From Schizophyllum amplum (lineage: Eukaryota; Basidiomycota; Agaricomycetes; Agaricales; Schizophyllaceae), in contig VDMD01000007.1 of NCBI GenBank assembly GCA_007026445.1, positions 248,001-312,000 of the forward strand: 64,000 nucleotides of DNA, in the 5' to 3' direction. The notes beneath the pieces are model-generated. The model made no database searches and had not been told where the DNA came from. It worked only from the letters and a program-made list of their open reading frames with translations. The position numbers and the translations under genes were made by a program. This document shows positions 24,280 to 36,633 of the stretch, piece by piece (the first letter of the stretch is position 1; each line of letters begins with the position of its first letter).

Positions 24280-27200
24280 TCAAGAATCCGCGGAACCCTT
24301 CTTCTCGCGGTCTGGATTCGCCACGAACAGCGGTTGCCGCGGGACGAGACCGTAGTCGACGGCCGGAGGCTTCGTGCGCTCTTCTCTTGCCCGCGTGTTC
24401 GTTGGCGGTGGCGGTTCTGCGCCATGGGACAACCGTCGTTCGTAGTCACGCACTCGCGACAACACACCTGCACTTGGCTTCGACTGTACGGGCGGCGGCG
24501 GCAATGATGTGGAATCGCCCGACCCGGAGCCCGAATTGGTCATCACGGATGGCGGCAGCGAGATTGGCGAAGGGCTTCGTACGGCAGCTGCCATTGCCAC
24601 AGGCGATGTGACCATTGTGGGAGACATAATCATGGTCGGCGACGAGATGACTTCCGCATCATGCTCACCACCCTCCGCAAGCCACCGCCCGTCTTCAGCC
24701 AGAGAAGCGCCGCCCATGGTCGAGTAGCTAGCCGAGCTATCCCTTGTTCGGTGACTGCCTGTCCTGACGCGCTGGGCGACATCCATCAAGCCCATCTGCT
24801 CGATCGCCGCGCTGTCCACGGTTCGTTGCGTGTGTAACGAACTCGCAGATCTTCCATGTACACCGTATACTCGCCGTGCGCCTGTTGCGCTACGCTTGCT
24901 GCCCTTGCTGCCCTTTGAAGCGGCGCGGCGCGAGTTCGGGGACTCCTCCGGGGGGCTTCCCGAGTGCTGGCTCTCCTCAATGGCTACGAGGCGTGGTGGC
25001 GGGTTGGGATCACGGAACTCTTCTAAGTCAAGAGTACCACGCCTGGACGTGACACTGCCTCGCCGGTCCAGTAGCGGTGTTCGGGCGAAGCGAGCCCACC
25101 AGGTTTCGCTGCGGCGGAGAGGCTGAGCTGGCGGATTGGCATTGATGATTGACGTGGCGCGTGGGGAGCCGAGGTGGCTGTATGAAGATGATGACAGTCG
25201 CGAGGAGGCAGTGTCGTACGGCGCAACTCCCTGCTCGTGGGACGAGGACGACTGCTCCAAGGACATCGTATTCCGCGACGTCGTCTCGCTAAGGGGACTG
25301 AGCGTATGGGCATGGAATACCATGGGCAGATTCGTATACAGCGCTCCAGGCGGCGGCAGAAGGCGCGGTGGTATGGACTTCGTGGCGTCGTCAACAATAT
25401 GTTCGTCTGTTGCAACGTCCTCGTACGTGGCCATTGGGTCACCAAAAGGATCGACGTAGATGGATTCGCGTGAGCCGGTTGTATGTCGCGAATGTGGCGG
25501 TCGCGAGTCTGTCGTATGCCTGGAGTGGGGCGGTCTAAGACCTGCAGCTGCGACAGCGCTCGCTACACCAGGTGCAGCGGCACCCATATAACCTGTTTCC
25601 TCGTCATGCAGCAACGACGCGCCGTCCGAGAAGGGGTCGTACTTCTCCCCATGAGCGGTGAATGAAGATATCGAGCTAATCCCGCTCGCCTCCCGGCGCA
25701 TGCGATTGCCGAAGAGAGTGCGTAGCGACCATGAGCTCTCACCCGTCCCATACGCATTGCGGTACCATTCGTTGAAATCTCGTGTATCCTCGTCCGCTAG
25801 CATGTCGCGGCGCTCCCTCCGTGGACTGTTCACGCGCTGGACAACGCCGACTATGCCAGCCAAGCCGAGCGATGAGAGTACACCACCAGCCCGACCACCG
25901 CGCTGGCGGGGCGAGCCGCGCGTCTTTTCGTCATAGCCCCCGGCGATTGGTATACTCCGCTGCGTGGCAGGACTCTGGCTCGCCATGTCCTCGTCGTCAT
26001 CAATGCGGCTGAATTGGGCAGACTGGCGCCGATGTCGCCATACCCAAACCACAACAATGATGATCGCGGCACAGAGCAGGAATCCGAGGATGGTGCCGAC
26101 TGCTATGGCAGTGGTGCGCTTCTTGTCGCCGCCGCCGGGCAAATCGCCGTCATCGTCATCTCCGTCTCCGCTGCCATCTCCGCTCCCGCTGCCACCTCCA
26201 CCACCGGTGCCGTTTCCGTTGTCGCTACCACCTTGACCGTCTCCGTTGCCTACCGTGGAAGTGGGGTGAACGCCAGTGTTCGTTCCTGTTCCCCCTCCTG
26301 TCCCGGTGGCGCCGCCGTCGGATCCGCCATTACTACCCGTCTGGGTGGGCGCAGGGATGGTTTGTGATGCAGTTTCCGTGTATGAGGACGAAGGTGGAGA
26401 GTATGTGGACCCCATGTTCCCACTGTCTGGATCATAGATCTGCACCGGTGACTCGTCCACAGGACCACTATTGCCGTAGCCTAGGTAAGTGGTCAGTATT
26501 GCACACGAGATGATAGAATACACTCACCGAATCCGAAGATAACGCCTGATCCCACGGAAGCAGCAAAGTGATCGCGGCGAGGACCCAGCTGAGTGAGAGA
26601 ATTGACTTGGGTCCACGTCCAAGAGTCTTGCGAGACGTCGAGTATCCAACCGTCGGACAAGGTTGTCTGTCCCGACTGATCACTGCCGCCGTGGATAAGG
26701 ATTCGAGGTCCGTCGAGCAGAACATATGCAAATGCAATGCGGCCGTCGGGGAATGTTGAACCGCTCACGCTGGACGTCGACCATACTGGCGGGTCCTGCG
26801 AGACGTCGAGGATCCAGATGGTACCAAAGCTCACGAGTGAGGAGGAAGATGAAGAGTAGCCGCCAAAGACGAGGATGTGTTGATTGGGTAGAATGACGGA
26901 ACCGTGGCCGTAGATGTGGCTCGGCGCGTGCTCAGTGGGGAGGGCAGAGAAAGAGGGGCCGCTGGGATCAAAGACGTAGTTATCGTCAAAGGTATTGCCC
27001 GAGCCGTCTGCGCGCTCGCCGCCAATTATATAGACCTTGCCCGCTTTCGAGGTCACGGCGGTGTGGCGCATGCGGCGCATGGGCTCGTCCGCCCATCCCT
27101 CTGCCTCTTCGATCCACGAGGGCTGGGTGCGATTGTAGACGTCAAGAAGCCAGGCCGAGTCGCGACGCGTCACCAGCCACGGCTCGGACGTCCATCCCGG

Positions 27201-27568
27201 CTGGCCACCGAAGGTGAGCCCCATCGAAAAGTTGAGCGCGGATAGGGTATGCCAGGCGACCTGTGGACCGTCGCTGCTGAGAAGCTGCCAAGGGGGATCG
27301 TCGACATTGAAGGAGGAGGAGAGATCGAGGTAGAGAAGATCAGAGTCGGTGGGAGCGGATGAGTAGCTGTACTGGTTGTATTCGTCGCTCTTGCCACCGT
27401 GGACGTACAACGCGTCGTTAATGAGCATCACGGCTTGTCCCCACCTGTGAAGAGTTCAGTAAACGCCCAAAGCCGAGTAGACATGTCTGACCGCGGTGCC
27501 GGCGTGTACGCCAACGCTCGGGGGATCCAGAGCAGAGCGAGAGTGGCGGCACATGTTGGACATCGCAT
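24280..27568 (-). CDS. Kelch-repeat, single-pass membrane protein
   Basis: Two introns (26481-26527 and 27445-27491) give 1,064 residues. The start MRCPTCAATLALLWIP is at 27568 and looks like a signal peptide cleaved near ALAY. The extracellular part is a Kelch propeller with repeated GG doublets: YVHGGKSDEY, LTFGGQPG, YIIGGERADG, LVFGGYSSSS, LIHGGSDQSG and IFGFGGYGN. A Gly/Ser/Asp-rich stalk follows, then a basic stop and one membrane helix (TAIAVGTILGFLLCAAIIIV, about 26.1 kb) ending WVWRHRR. About 550 residues of low-complexity Ser/Pro/Arg cytoplasmic tail end GSADS and TGA at 24280-24282. Such proteins are common in Agaricomycetes. A role in surface sensing or polarity is possible but unsupported. 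Confidence 0.85.
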
Positions 27569-28603
27569 GAAGGACGGGGGGACAGCAATTGTATATGGGG
27601 GAAAGAGTGATAGCCAGATATGTCGTGGAGCTGGTCGTGGGTCGTGAAGGTCGTGAGAGTCAGACGCCCCGCCGAGATGCCCTCAACGTGAAGTCAGCAG
27701 TGGAGAATCAGCAGAGCAGTGACGAACCAAAGGGGAGAGTGCACGTGCGCCGCCGTGGCAGCCGTGCCTTAGACTTGATACCATTCGCACAAACACCTGC
27801 AGACAAAGGTAGCTCCTTTTGTTCTGGCATATCGTTGCCAGCAGCCAGACATCGTCTGCAACGACGTACGTTTCCAAAGCCAACGTGACTTACCATATGA
27901 GCTACCAATACCTTCCCGGGAACCCTCGTGTGATGAGGCCTGAGGCCTCGATGAGGGCGACCAGAACAGTAGTACTCAAACCATGACCGATCGGCTGGAC
28001 CAATCAGTGACGAATCCTTCTTGAACTTGAGGGATGTAGATGGGGAGGGCAAGGAGGAAAAAGGAAGAACAAAACAGGGAGGATGTATTATATACTGTCG
28101 CTGAGCTACATTGACATAGAAGTAGATACAAACGCAAACAGACGGACAAACAAACGAGCAAACAGACTTGAATTTCGAGGCGGAACAATTCAACAAACTT
28201 CGAACAAACAAACGAATCCTTGAATAAAACGTCTTCAACATGAGGGATGCAAACGTCGAGACGTCGAAGTCCCGCTAATGACATTGAAGACGTGTCGTTC
28301 TCAGATCGCAGCCTTGACTGCAGAGAGTGCATAATACATTTGGATTATTGAGCGGATTAAAGGCCAAATTGGAAGGCGTAACAGATAGCGAAAGACTAGA
28401 TGCACGAAGGGTCATTTTCGGGAAGGTGTCCACGACGAGATGGCGAGGAGATGCATCGAACAGGCTGAGGTAGGTGACGTGGGTAAAGAGGTAGAGGACA
28501 GTACGGGCAGAGAATGGATACGGGAAGACAGTACGAGAAGGGATAAACAGTACCGGGGAAGGGCTGCATACGAAGGGGGAACAGTACACATAGAAACTGA
28601 GGA
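27569..28603. other. Intergenic: Kelch gene upstream region
   Basis: This is 1.0 kb with no gene recognised. It contains an A/C-rich stretch with repeated AAAC units around 28125-28220. Confidence 0.55.
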
Positions 28604-30268
28604 TCAAGACTGGTTCTCCTTCGCTGCTTCTCCTGCCATGGGCAAGCCTCCCGGCGCGGAGGACCCGCTCTGGCTCAGCCGCCTGATCTTCCCCCGCACA
28701 CCGCTGCTGCCCCCGGGTCCGCCGGGCGTGGCCGCGCTGGCGCCCACTCCAGTAGCACCTTCGGCGCCCTTTGCCGATTGCCCAGGGACGACCCCGCTCT
28801 CCGTCCGCCTGTGAACCAGTGCCCGGATCGCGCCCAGCCACTTGATCTCGTCCTCCTCGCTTGGCGCGCACACTAGCAACGTCCGCTTGGTGGTCACAAT
28901 CTTGAACGTGTGCGCGTCCGCTGCCTCTTCTGGTACGGCCTCCGCAGGAGGAGGCGACGTCGCGTGCGACGGATCCTTGTGCCGGTGCGACGGCACGTCG
29001 TATTCTAACGCGTCTAGAATTTCGGCGAACGGGAATTGTCGGTGTGCTTTGGCGTCCTGCAAGGTATGCGGTCAGAATTGCAGCATGGTGCACAACAAGC
29101 TGTCGAGCGTACCATGTGGCTTCCCGTATATATGAGCTTTTCTGCAGTGAGCACGAACCAGCGTTTGCGCCAAGCGCGACGCTTGGAAGTGCATTTCATC
29201 AGATAGCCTGAACAGAGTGTCTTCCCAGCCTCTTTCACAGGCGGTGCCTGGACACCTGCCGACTTGCCAGGCGACGTCGAAAGCGTTGGGCGAGTTTGCG
29301 ACGACATGGAGTACGTCCGATGTGGGCTGGCGTCTTCAGAATCTGACGAAGTGATCGTTGCCTGGTGGAAAGGCGGACTCGGAGTGACTGGCGCGGCTGG
29401 GCGCGGAGTGGTGGCACCAGGAATCGCCATAGGTGGCGTCGGCCCGCTAAGCTCGCCACTTTGCACCAACGCCTGGCGCGCGCTCTCGATCGCGACGACC
29501 CACCCATCAACTTCGCCGGGAGTCGCGGCCTGAAGGTAAAATGTCCGCACGGGCGAGACGAGGCCAAATGTGTTCTCATGGCGTTTGAGCGAGACCTTCG
29601 TGCACGAGTGCACGTCGCCAAGCTCGAGGAGGCGCAGCAGCTGGTACTCGGCCGAGCTCTTGTAGTATGCGACATGTGCGGGGCGGAGGACGAACCAGCG
29701 TTTCTTCCACGTCTGCGGGGATGAAGTGGTTGGTTGGTGGGCACAGGCATGCGATGCGACAACACACGCACCTTTCTCCGTTCGCCCTTCTTCCAGAGGT
29801 AGCCGGCTTTGAGGATCGTCGTGCCTTCGCCGAGCGGGCCGCGCGGGGCGGACGCTTCGCTCGCCGTGCGCCAGCCGCCAGCGCCGTCAGCATCGTCCTC
29901 ATCCTCCGAGTCTTCGCCCCCGCTCACAGACCGGCGCTCCGCGATGGCGGAGAGCGGCTGCTGCGGAACAAACTGACCACCAGCGGGCGAATACACGTCT
30001 GGCGAGATGATGGAGTCCGAGTCGCTCTCCGTGCCCGAGACGGACAGCGGTGCGGGAGACGGGGACGGTGCGGGTGCGGGTGCAGAGGGCGGTGGCTGCG
30101 GAACGGGTGTCGGGGTACCGGACTGGGACTGCTGCGCGGTGAGCGGAGGCGGGCAGATGACAGCGAGAGACGCACCTTTGACTTTGCTACTGAGTGCACG
30201 GAAAGCTTGCGCTGAATCTCCTGCAGTGAGGGCGGGGGCGCGGGAAGGGAGGAGGCGGCTGTCGACAT
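28604..30268 (-). CDS. Tandem pleckstrin-homology (PH) domain protein
   Basis: Likely a phosphoinositide-binding adaptor at membranes. The start MSTAASSLPAPPP is at 30268 and the first exon ends HSVAKSK before an intron at about 30131-30174. An acidic Ser-rich region (SGGEDSEDEDDADG, about 29.92 kb) precedes PH domain 1, which opens LKAGYLWKKGERRK and continues TWKKRWFVLRP (about 29.7 kb). A Ser/Pro linker follows. PH domain 2 opens CSGYLMKCTSKRRAWRKRWF (about 29.2 kb) and includes TFKIVTTKRTLLVCAPSEED (about 28.9 kb). The end is KENQS with TGA at 28604-28606. The basic residues that bind phosphoinositide in classical PH domains (KxnKR pattern) are present in both. I cannot assign an orthologue. 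Confidence 0.8.
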
Positions 30269-30974
30269 GCCGTCCGTCGTCGTCGTCGTCGCTGTCACTG
30301 TTGTCGATGAAGTGCAGTCACCGACTGGGCCGATGGACAGCGCCACGCGACACGTGATCAGGGTCCGTGCGCCACAAGGACAAACATGGCGGCACTCCAG
30401 CGGCACTCACGCGGCGCGTCCTCGTCTGGACGTCGTCCACATTGCGGCCGTCACGGGAGAGTGCTGTCGAGCTCGGAAGAACTGACTGTAGTGGCGGGTG
30501 TGGTGGCGCCCCCTGATACTTCCTCAGCGGGGCCAGGTGGCTAGCCGCTAAGGCAGCTGACGCCCGCACGAGACCCTCACTGGAATCTTCACCTCACAGC
30601 GAGCCTACTTTCTTTGAATTCATGGGAAGACGAGAGACGCGACTATCCCAGGACTATCCTGATGATACCCTGCGAGGTTGCGACTACTACGCACTGGCTT
30701 GAACGTTTAGAAGGACACACCACAGGAATGCACCTTGACAGACGCGAGATACGCGGTTGCAGTGCTCTGTACTATGCTTGGTATGATACTTCATGTTCAG
30801 CATCCTTAGAATTCGCGCTACATTCCGTGTCCAAGGCAGAACTCGAACAGCCGCTCCTGAGTTCAACTTCATTGTTCCCCGAAATGGTCACATCTTCACA
30901 CGCTGATCCCCAATCGACAATCACACGCTTGGGGACATCCCCAGTAGCATTCATTGCTCTTTCTCCTCACCATC
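30269..30974. other. Divergent promoter region of the PH-domain gene and ACBP
   Basis: This is 0.7 kb with no gene. A GTC trinucleotide run lies at about 30277-30293, next to the PH gene start, and a CACGTG E-box near 30351. Confidence 0.55.
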
Positions 30975-31638
30975 ATGTCCGAGTCCAAGTTCACCAAAGC
31001 TGTCGAGATCATTGGCTCCCTCCCCAAGGATGGCCCCATCAAGCCTACTCAGGACGAACAGCTCTTCGTGCGTGGACTACAGACAAGATGAGGACGAGGC
31101 TGACTGTGTTACAGTTCTACAAGTACTTCAAGCAGGGTACGTGTGCAGCTGTGCTCTTAGCGCCCGTTATAGTTTACTCTGCAACTTTGAGAGGACCGCA
31201 CGCTGACGCGTGAATCCAGCCAAAGTAGGCGACAACACGACGACGCGTCCGGGCATGCTCGACTTCACTGGCAAGGCCAAGTGGTGCGTACGCGTCGCGA
31301 CGTCATAGTCCTAGAGCTCACAGCGCACCCCAGGGACGCCTGGACGGAGGTCAAGGGCACGACCGCGGACGAGGCTAGGGACAAGTACGTGAAGAAGTTG
31401 CTCGAGGTACGCAAATGTCCTCCTTCTTTCGGTTCATGAAATAATCCCCCGTGCCCTACTACCCATTTATCCTAACTCCCTCGCTGTCTCTTCCACCTTC
31501 TTCAACTTGCCTCGCTCTCCACCGTCCACCGCTGTACCAGTTGGACCTCCCAATCACTTACACCGCCACCTGCAGATCCTTGAGCGCGCCGGCGACGAGC
31601 AGTCGAAGAAGTTCATTGCCGAGATCGAGGCGGCCTGA
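30975..31638 (+). CDS. ACB1: Acyl-CoA-binding protein
   Basis: A small cytosolic carrier of long-chain acyl-CoA esters. Five exons encode 104 residues, close to the usual 86-105. Introns are 31068-31114, 31137-31219, 31284-31333 and 31407-31575. The start MSESKFTKAVEI is at 30975 and the TGA at 31636-31638. The ligand-contact motifs are intact: YKYFKQAKVGD (with the Tyr and Lys that bind the CoA phosphate and base), DFTGKAKWDAW and ARDKYVKKL. Exon 2 (31115-31136) is only 22 nt and encodes the core of the YKYFKQ motif. Confidence 0.93.
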
Positions 31639-31689
31639 TCGCGCCCATCGAGAACCATCGAAGCGTAAACGCTGTATCACTAAATCACC

Positions 31690-31695
31690 AATAAA
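31690..31695 (+). promoter_or_regulatory. AATAAA polyadenylation signal of ACBP
   Basis: A canonical AATAAA begins 52 bases after the ACBP stop codon. Confidence 0.55.
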
Positions 31696-32292
31696 TGTAC
31701 ACCGCCATCATCAGCGAACCTTTCACATCATCAGTACCGCTGTCCAGCGAGTCCAATGACGCCTCAGGAGACAATCTTGTCGCTGGGCATATTCTGTTTC
31801 TCTATGCGCTCACAGTCATCTGCGAACAGACTCCTGCCCCTCGGTACCGCCTCGAGCCCTGCAACTGCATCACTTCATCCAGCACTTTCATTTGCAGCGT
31901 TAGACGTATGTGATACCCGGTGAGCTTACTTACGTTTACTGGGCAGCCACTGACACACCAAACTCGCTGTATATCGTCGACCGTCGCCGCAAATCTTTGG
32001 CCGCCTTCGACATGAATGCCTGTGACACCACCAAGGTGCGCGATTTGCGCGGACCGTAACACGAGCACACATATCCCTCGAGTATACATACCCCTCGGCC
32101 GAAGGAGGCAGCTGACGAGGAGACCCAGGTGATTGATTTGCAGGACCAAGTTGGTGTGGACTGAATCGGCTGATGAGCCAGCGAACTGCGATAGAATAGC
32201 TGACCGTATCGGGCTGGCTGTACTCTGCTCGGCGACTCATGGCGAGATGCGCGACTGGCTCGCTTTTTCCTGCTTGTTTTGTTCAAATTGCC

Positions 32293-32382
32293 CTGGCTCC
32301 CTGCTCGACTTATGCTGCTTCCCCGCTCGATTCATCCTATTGCGTGCTCGATTCAATCTGGCTCCCTGCTCGATTCATCCTG
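32293..32382. repeat. Degenerate minisatellite, about 24-bp units
   Basis: Four imperfect units sharing the core GCTCGATTCAT/CC occupy 32293-32382. The first and last both begin CTGGCTCCCTGCTCGA. Confidence 0.7.
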
Positions 32383-35331
32383 GCGTCGTGCGCCCAATGC
32401 AGTCCATCGCCGCTGATGCACTGTATTGCCGCAACCCCTCCTTCTTGATCTTCTCCCGCATACTTCACACGCTCACTGAACTCGCGCAGTCGCCGCGTTC
32501 CAACCGCGTTCTAATGACATGCAGTCGCCCCGTTCGAATCTCATGTCATCCGGAGACTCATGTTGTCAGGGCCGTCCTCGACGTCTGCGGCTCCTCGTCA
32601 TCGGGAGGAGCCTCGCCCGTCTGCTTGTCATCAGATGAGCAAGTAGAGAAACCTCGACATGGCGCAGCCGTTGTAAGTTCACCGTGAACGCGGGCCTTTG
32701 TCAGGTGGCGGAAGCCGTGTTCATGTTCGTGTTCTGGATAGTATGTTCATCGCCCTTGTTCTTGTCCATCATAAGGCCGCACTGAAGTCTGACACGCGTC
32801 AGTCAGCCCAGCGCAGCGCCGTTACTAATCCCATAGCCGCAGAGCCGTCCCTATAGAATAACGGAGGCGCGCAAATATGTCCAAGTTCGGTATCGACAAG
32901 CGAGAGGGTTTTATCGGGCGTCGCAGAGTCTGCCCAAGTGTTTCCAGAGATACTCCCTCCCCCAAAGCGCGACCGGAGACTCGACCCTCCCGACATAGCG
33001 TGATGGCACGGAAGCTCGCCGGCATCTTCCCCTCCTTCCTTTCTTACAATCCTTACCTTTCCCTATTCTTGCAGATCCCGTTCCCCGTGTGCCAGATAAA
33101 TGGACTGCCGATGCGGCTAGCAAGGCGGCGGGCGTTTGCAGAAGCCGGTGATTGAGGTGATGGTGCAGGTATTCCTGACCTTCGCGACCGTCATGTTCCA
33201 TTCTTTGCCACCAATGCCTATACTTCGCTACGCATGCTCTTCTTGGTGCTAACGTGGTTTGTCAGGCGGAGCTGACAGTGCTTATGGACTGCGGTAACGG
33301 CTCGTTTGCTCGCTAAAGTAGTCAGTCACATGACATGTTCGACACGGGAGGTGCCGGGACGTTGGCGCTGCCGCGTCGTTGCGATCCAACTCTGAGCTGA
33401 GGCAGGAAAATGGTAAGACAGGAGGTCTCTGTGGTATGGTGAGTGCTATTGTTCTGCGTGGCTTCCATACCTGAGGCGATGCTGGCACAATCAGATAATC
33501 AGCCGGTGGCTGTAAACACAAATCCTTCCTTTTATGGCCATTGAGCGATTGGGTCGCTGCTGATGAGAGAGCTGGTGGTTTAACCCTTGACGACAGGGCC
33601 ACACATTCCCGTAGAAGAGTCTGCGCAAGCGGGGCACCAGGAGATACGGAGACGGCGGTCGAAGGCCAGTGTAGAGCGGCCAAGGTCCGGTGCGCATCGT
33701 CCCACCCTCGCGCGTCGCGTCGTCACCAACTCCTCGATGATGGGTCTTTTATCATCTGTCAACGGATGCAGTTGGTAGACAAGGTATTCAGGCTAGCGCA
33801 TTGTTCGTCCCTATGCGTCCCGATGAGGTGGCACAAGCAGAACGTTTTGCTGATCGGCCACGCAGCGCGGGCTTTGAAGCTCGAAATTCGATGCATAGCG
33901 CATCGGAGCAGTTCGAGAGCCGAGGGCGGAGGCGGATACACACATATGACTGCGGGGCCACTCGCGAAACGAAAGGTAAGGGGCTCTTGCCGGTCGACGA
34001 AGAATGGTACTCACATCGACGCGTTGATACACAGCAGCCTGGTGCATACGCGAAGACCAGTGGATCACGCTGCCTGTCCGTGCCCTGTCGGTCAAGAACA
34101 CGGAGACATTCGTTATCAACATCCTCAGGGGGCCATCTGGGAGTCCATCGTGCAACTTTGGGTGATGACGGGGGAGTATAGCCTCGCCTGTTCGCCCTTC
34201 CTCCGACGGGATGAGGTGCACCTGTTAATCGACGTGTAAACACTATAATGCAGCCATCAACACACCTGGGAAATTGAGACAAGAGGGAGCGCAAGACGGG
34301 GCCGGGAGACGGGCCTTCTGGAGCCTCGAACTAGGCCTGACCCTCTCGAACAATGCGGCATCCTTCGCGCATTGACGCAGGCACATTCACCACAAATTCC
34401 TATGATTGTTACTCGGAAGGGCTGTATTTGGCTTTGCTTTGACTGCCGAGCGGAGAATTTGTTGAGTGTATATTTAATATTACGGCGGTGAGCCGTCGGT
34501 CGCCGTCGAGAGGCCGAGAGGGCTGAGCACCAAAGCAGGCAAAGCAGTCATGAATGCTATATCATGATGGACCTGAAGGGGGTGCGCTCGTGGCGGTTTG
34601 AGGAGAGGAAGCGCCCGATACAGGGCAACCAGAACAGACGGTGGCCGTTACGCCATATAGATTCCTCATTGTCGGCCAATTGTGCGCAACGGAGGGCGCG
34701 CACACCCTGCTGCGTGTCCAGTCCGCAAAATTGTACATGTAAGACGGATGCGAGCGGGCTGCGCAGAAGCAGGCGTGTACAAGAGAAGGTCAAGACATGG
34801 CGACAAAACAACAGAACATGGGTTGTGGAGAATAGGCGCCCTGATAGGCGCCCAACGCAGCGCCGATAACATCGCATTCGAGGTTGATTCCCGCCGCACG
34901 TGCTGCGGAAGTTTTCCCGATCTACCCAGGAAAGGAAGGCCGATGCGGCTGAGCCAGCTCGTCCGAGCACTTGCATGTTGTCGGCAAACTTCAACTTCAT
35001 TTATACCCACCCGTCTTCCGAGTCGGACTCCCACTCGTGAAGCCTTCGATTAAGGCTGCTGCTTTGTGCTGCTCGTTGAGTCTATGAATCTTGAAGTTCT
35101 AGTTTGTAATCAGCTGTAGATGCTCATCGATCAGCAACAGTTAGGTAGGCGTTTTGTGTCCATGTTATATTTTGCTGTTTGGCGCCATATCCGCACTGCC
35201 GGCACGAAGACTGAAGGGAAGACCCCGAGTCTGCTTGCACGCACGAGCCGCATGCCCTCCCTGCACAGATACGAACTCGTCGCTGCGTATGTCCGTGACT
35301 CGCGGGGGGAAAAACAACAGAAGTTAGGAGA

Positions 35332-36046
35332 TCTGGGACGACAAATCCGCCGTCCGCCGATTCGGCGGATGATGGCGGACACACGTGGCGCAGACCCTTC
35401 GCAGAGACACCACGGACTCTCCGCGGAGACCCTCCGCAGACTCTCTACGAAGACTCCCGAAAGACGCCAAAACCTTCCTACAGTACAAAGTGCACTGATA
35501 TGTATTATCGGGAGGCCTATCAACGTATATAAGTACTTGCTACTAGTCGTAGTGCTCACATTGTCAACAGCGGAAAGTACAAGGGTGGACGGGGTCTCCG
35601 CGGAGAGTCTTTGTGAAGAGTCTGCGCGGACCCTTCGCGGAGGCTCTTCACAAAGACCTCCCATGGCAGAGACCATTTACTGAGCCCCTCTGTAGTTTCT
35701 AGCTCAAACTATCAGGCCTTCAGGTGTTATACTATATCGCTGCACCGTTACACGTGTCTGTAAGAACAAGAGATTCACCCAAAAAGGCAACCTCAAAGCA
35801 AAAGCGCCGATCACCCCAGGATCACCCCTACATACCCTGACAACGAGACCGTGGCGACCCTCGAGCTTCCTGGAAGCCGGCCATAGCATTTTGGGAGTCT
35901 TCGGCCTTGCAGGACGTCGCACACGGCGTCCAGGACCTTGAAAAGGACTTGCGCGCCGTCATCGTCTCACCACGTGTGTCCGCCATCATCCGCCATCATC
36001 CGCCATCATCCGCCGGATCGGCGGACGGCGGATTTGTCGTCCCAGA
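35332..36046. mobile_element. Fold-back/MITE-like element with long inverted repeats
   Basis: The left arm 35332-35388 is the reverse complement of the right arm 35970-36046 (outer end TCTGGGACGACAAATCCGCC). The right arm is 20 bp longer because it has three tandem CGCCATCATC units (35981-36010) where the left arm has one. Nested inside are an exact 17-bp inverted repeat (35416-35432 with 35592-35608) and a 13-bp hairpin (35608-35620 with 35644-35656). No transposase frame is visible and no clear target-site duplication flanks it, so the mobile origin is inference. Confidence 0.5.
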
Positions 36047-36633
36047 ACCGCGATGCTCTCAAAAACAACGACGATCTCTCATCGGTCCCTCGTGTTCGAA
36101 CTCTTCCCCCACGGTCTCCCACGGCGAACACGGCGGGCTGCCATCGCAACCACGCGACATGGCGCCATGTGCTGCAGATCCCTCACGAAACAGGAAGCCG
36201 AGCCAAACCCCTGCGTCCACATCGTTTGCCACTCTCTCAAAGGGGCTTGCCGCAACGCGACATGAGATCGCGCCGTATTTAAGAAAATGGGTCCATCGGT
36301 CGATCAGCGGACGCGGATTGCGTTCAGGGCCCGTAGAACATAAAGCCTACCACAACCCAACAGAGCCTTTCTGTTTCCCCGCCCTCCTCCTCATCCCGCG
36401 CCATATATCATTCTTGATACCCCCATCTGCGCGGCTTCTCCGACCAGGGGGACACCCATCAATCGCCCGATTCTCCTACACTCAATACAAGGGTCAATCA
36501 GTGATCTCGCACGAGAAAAAGCCCCGGTTGTCCTTTGATTTTCGTGTTATACATCACCTTCCAGCCGTCAACTATATCAAAGCCGACTTCGCTCGCAGCT
36601 TGTCCTCTTCCTTCCACCACATACCGCGTCCAA

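Larger units (their letters stand above)
31639..36633. other. Gene-poor 5-kb interval
   Basis: Apart from the ACBP 3' end I find no supportable gene. Open frames exist (for example 32133-32687, 33541-34239 plus; 33788-34294, 34557-35000 minus), but several overlap in different frames and none shows a known domain or a plausible spliced model. The stretch carries a degenerate minisatellite (32293-32382), two TAGGCGCC octamers (34833-34840 and 34845-34852) and a fold-back element (35332-36046). The last 600 bases should include the promoter of zinc-cluster factor 2. Confidence 0.6.

Noticed and set aside
33541..34239. 232-codon plus-strand open frame
   Set aside because: Competing long frames overlap it on the other strand, composition is Arg/Ser/His-rich without any domain, and no spliced extension was found.
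35120..35683. 187-codon open frame overlapping the fold-back element
   Set aside because: It runs through the inverted repeats; an almost equal frame exists on the opposite strand, as expected from self-complementary DNA, so it is not a protein gene.
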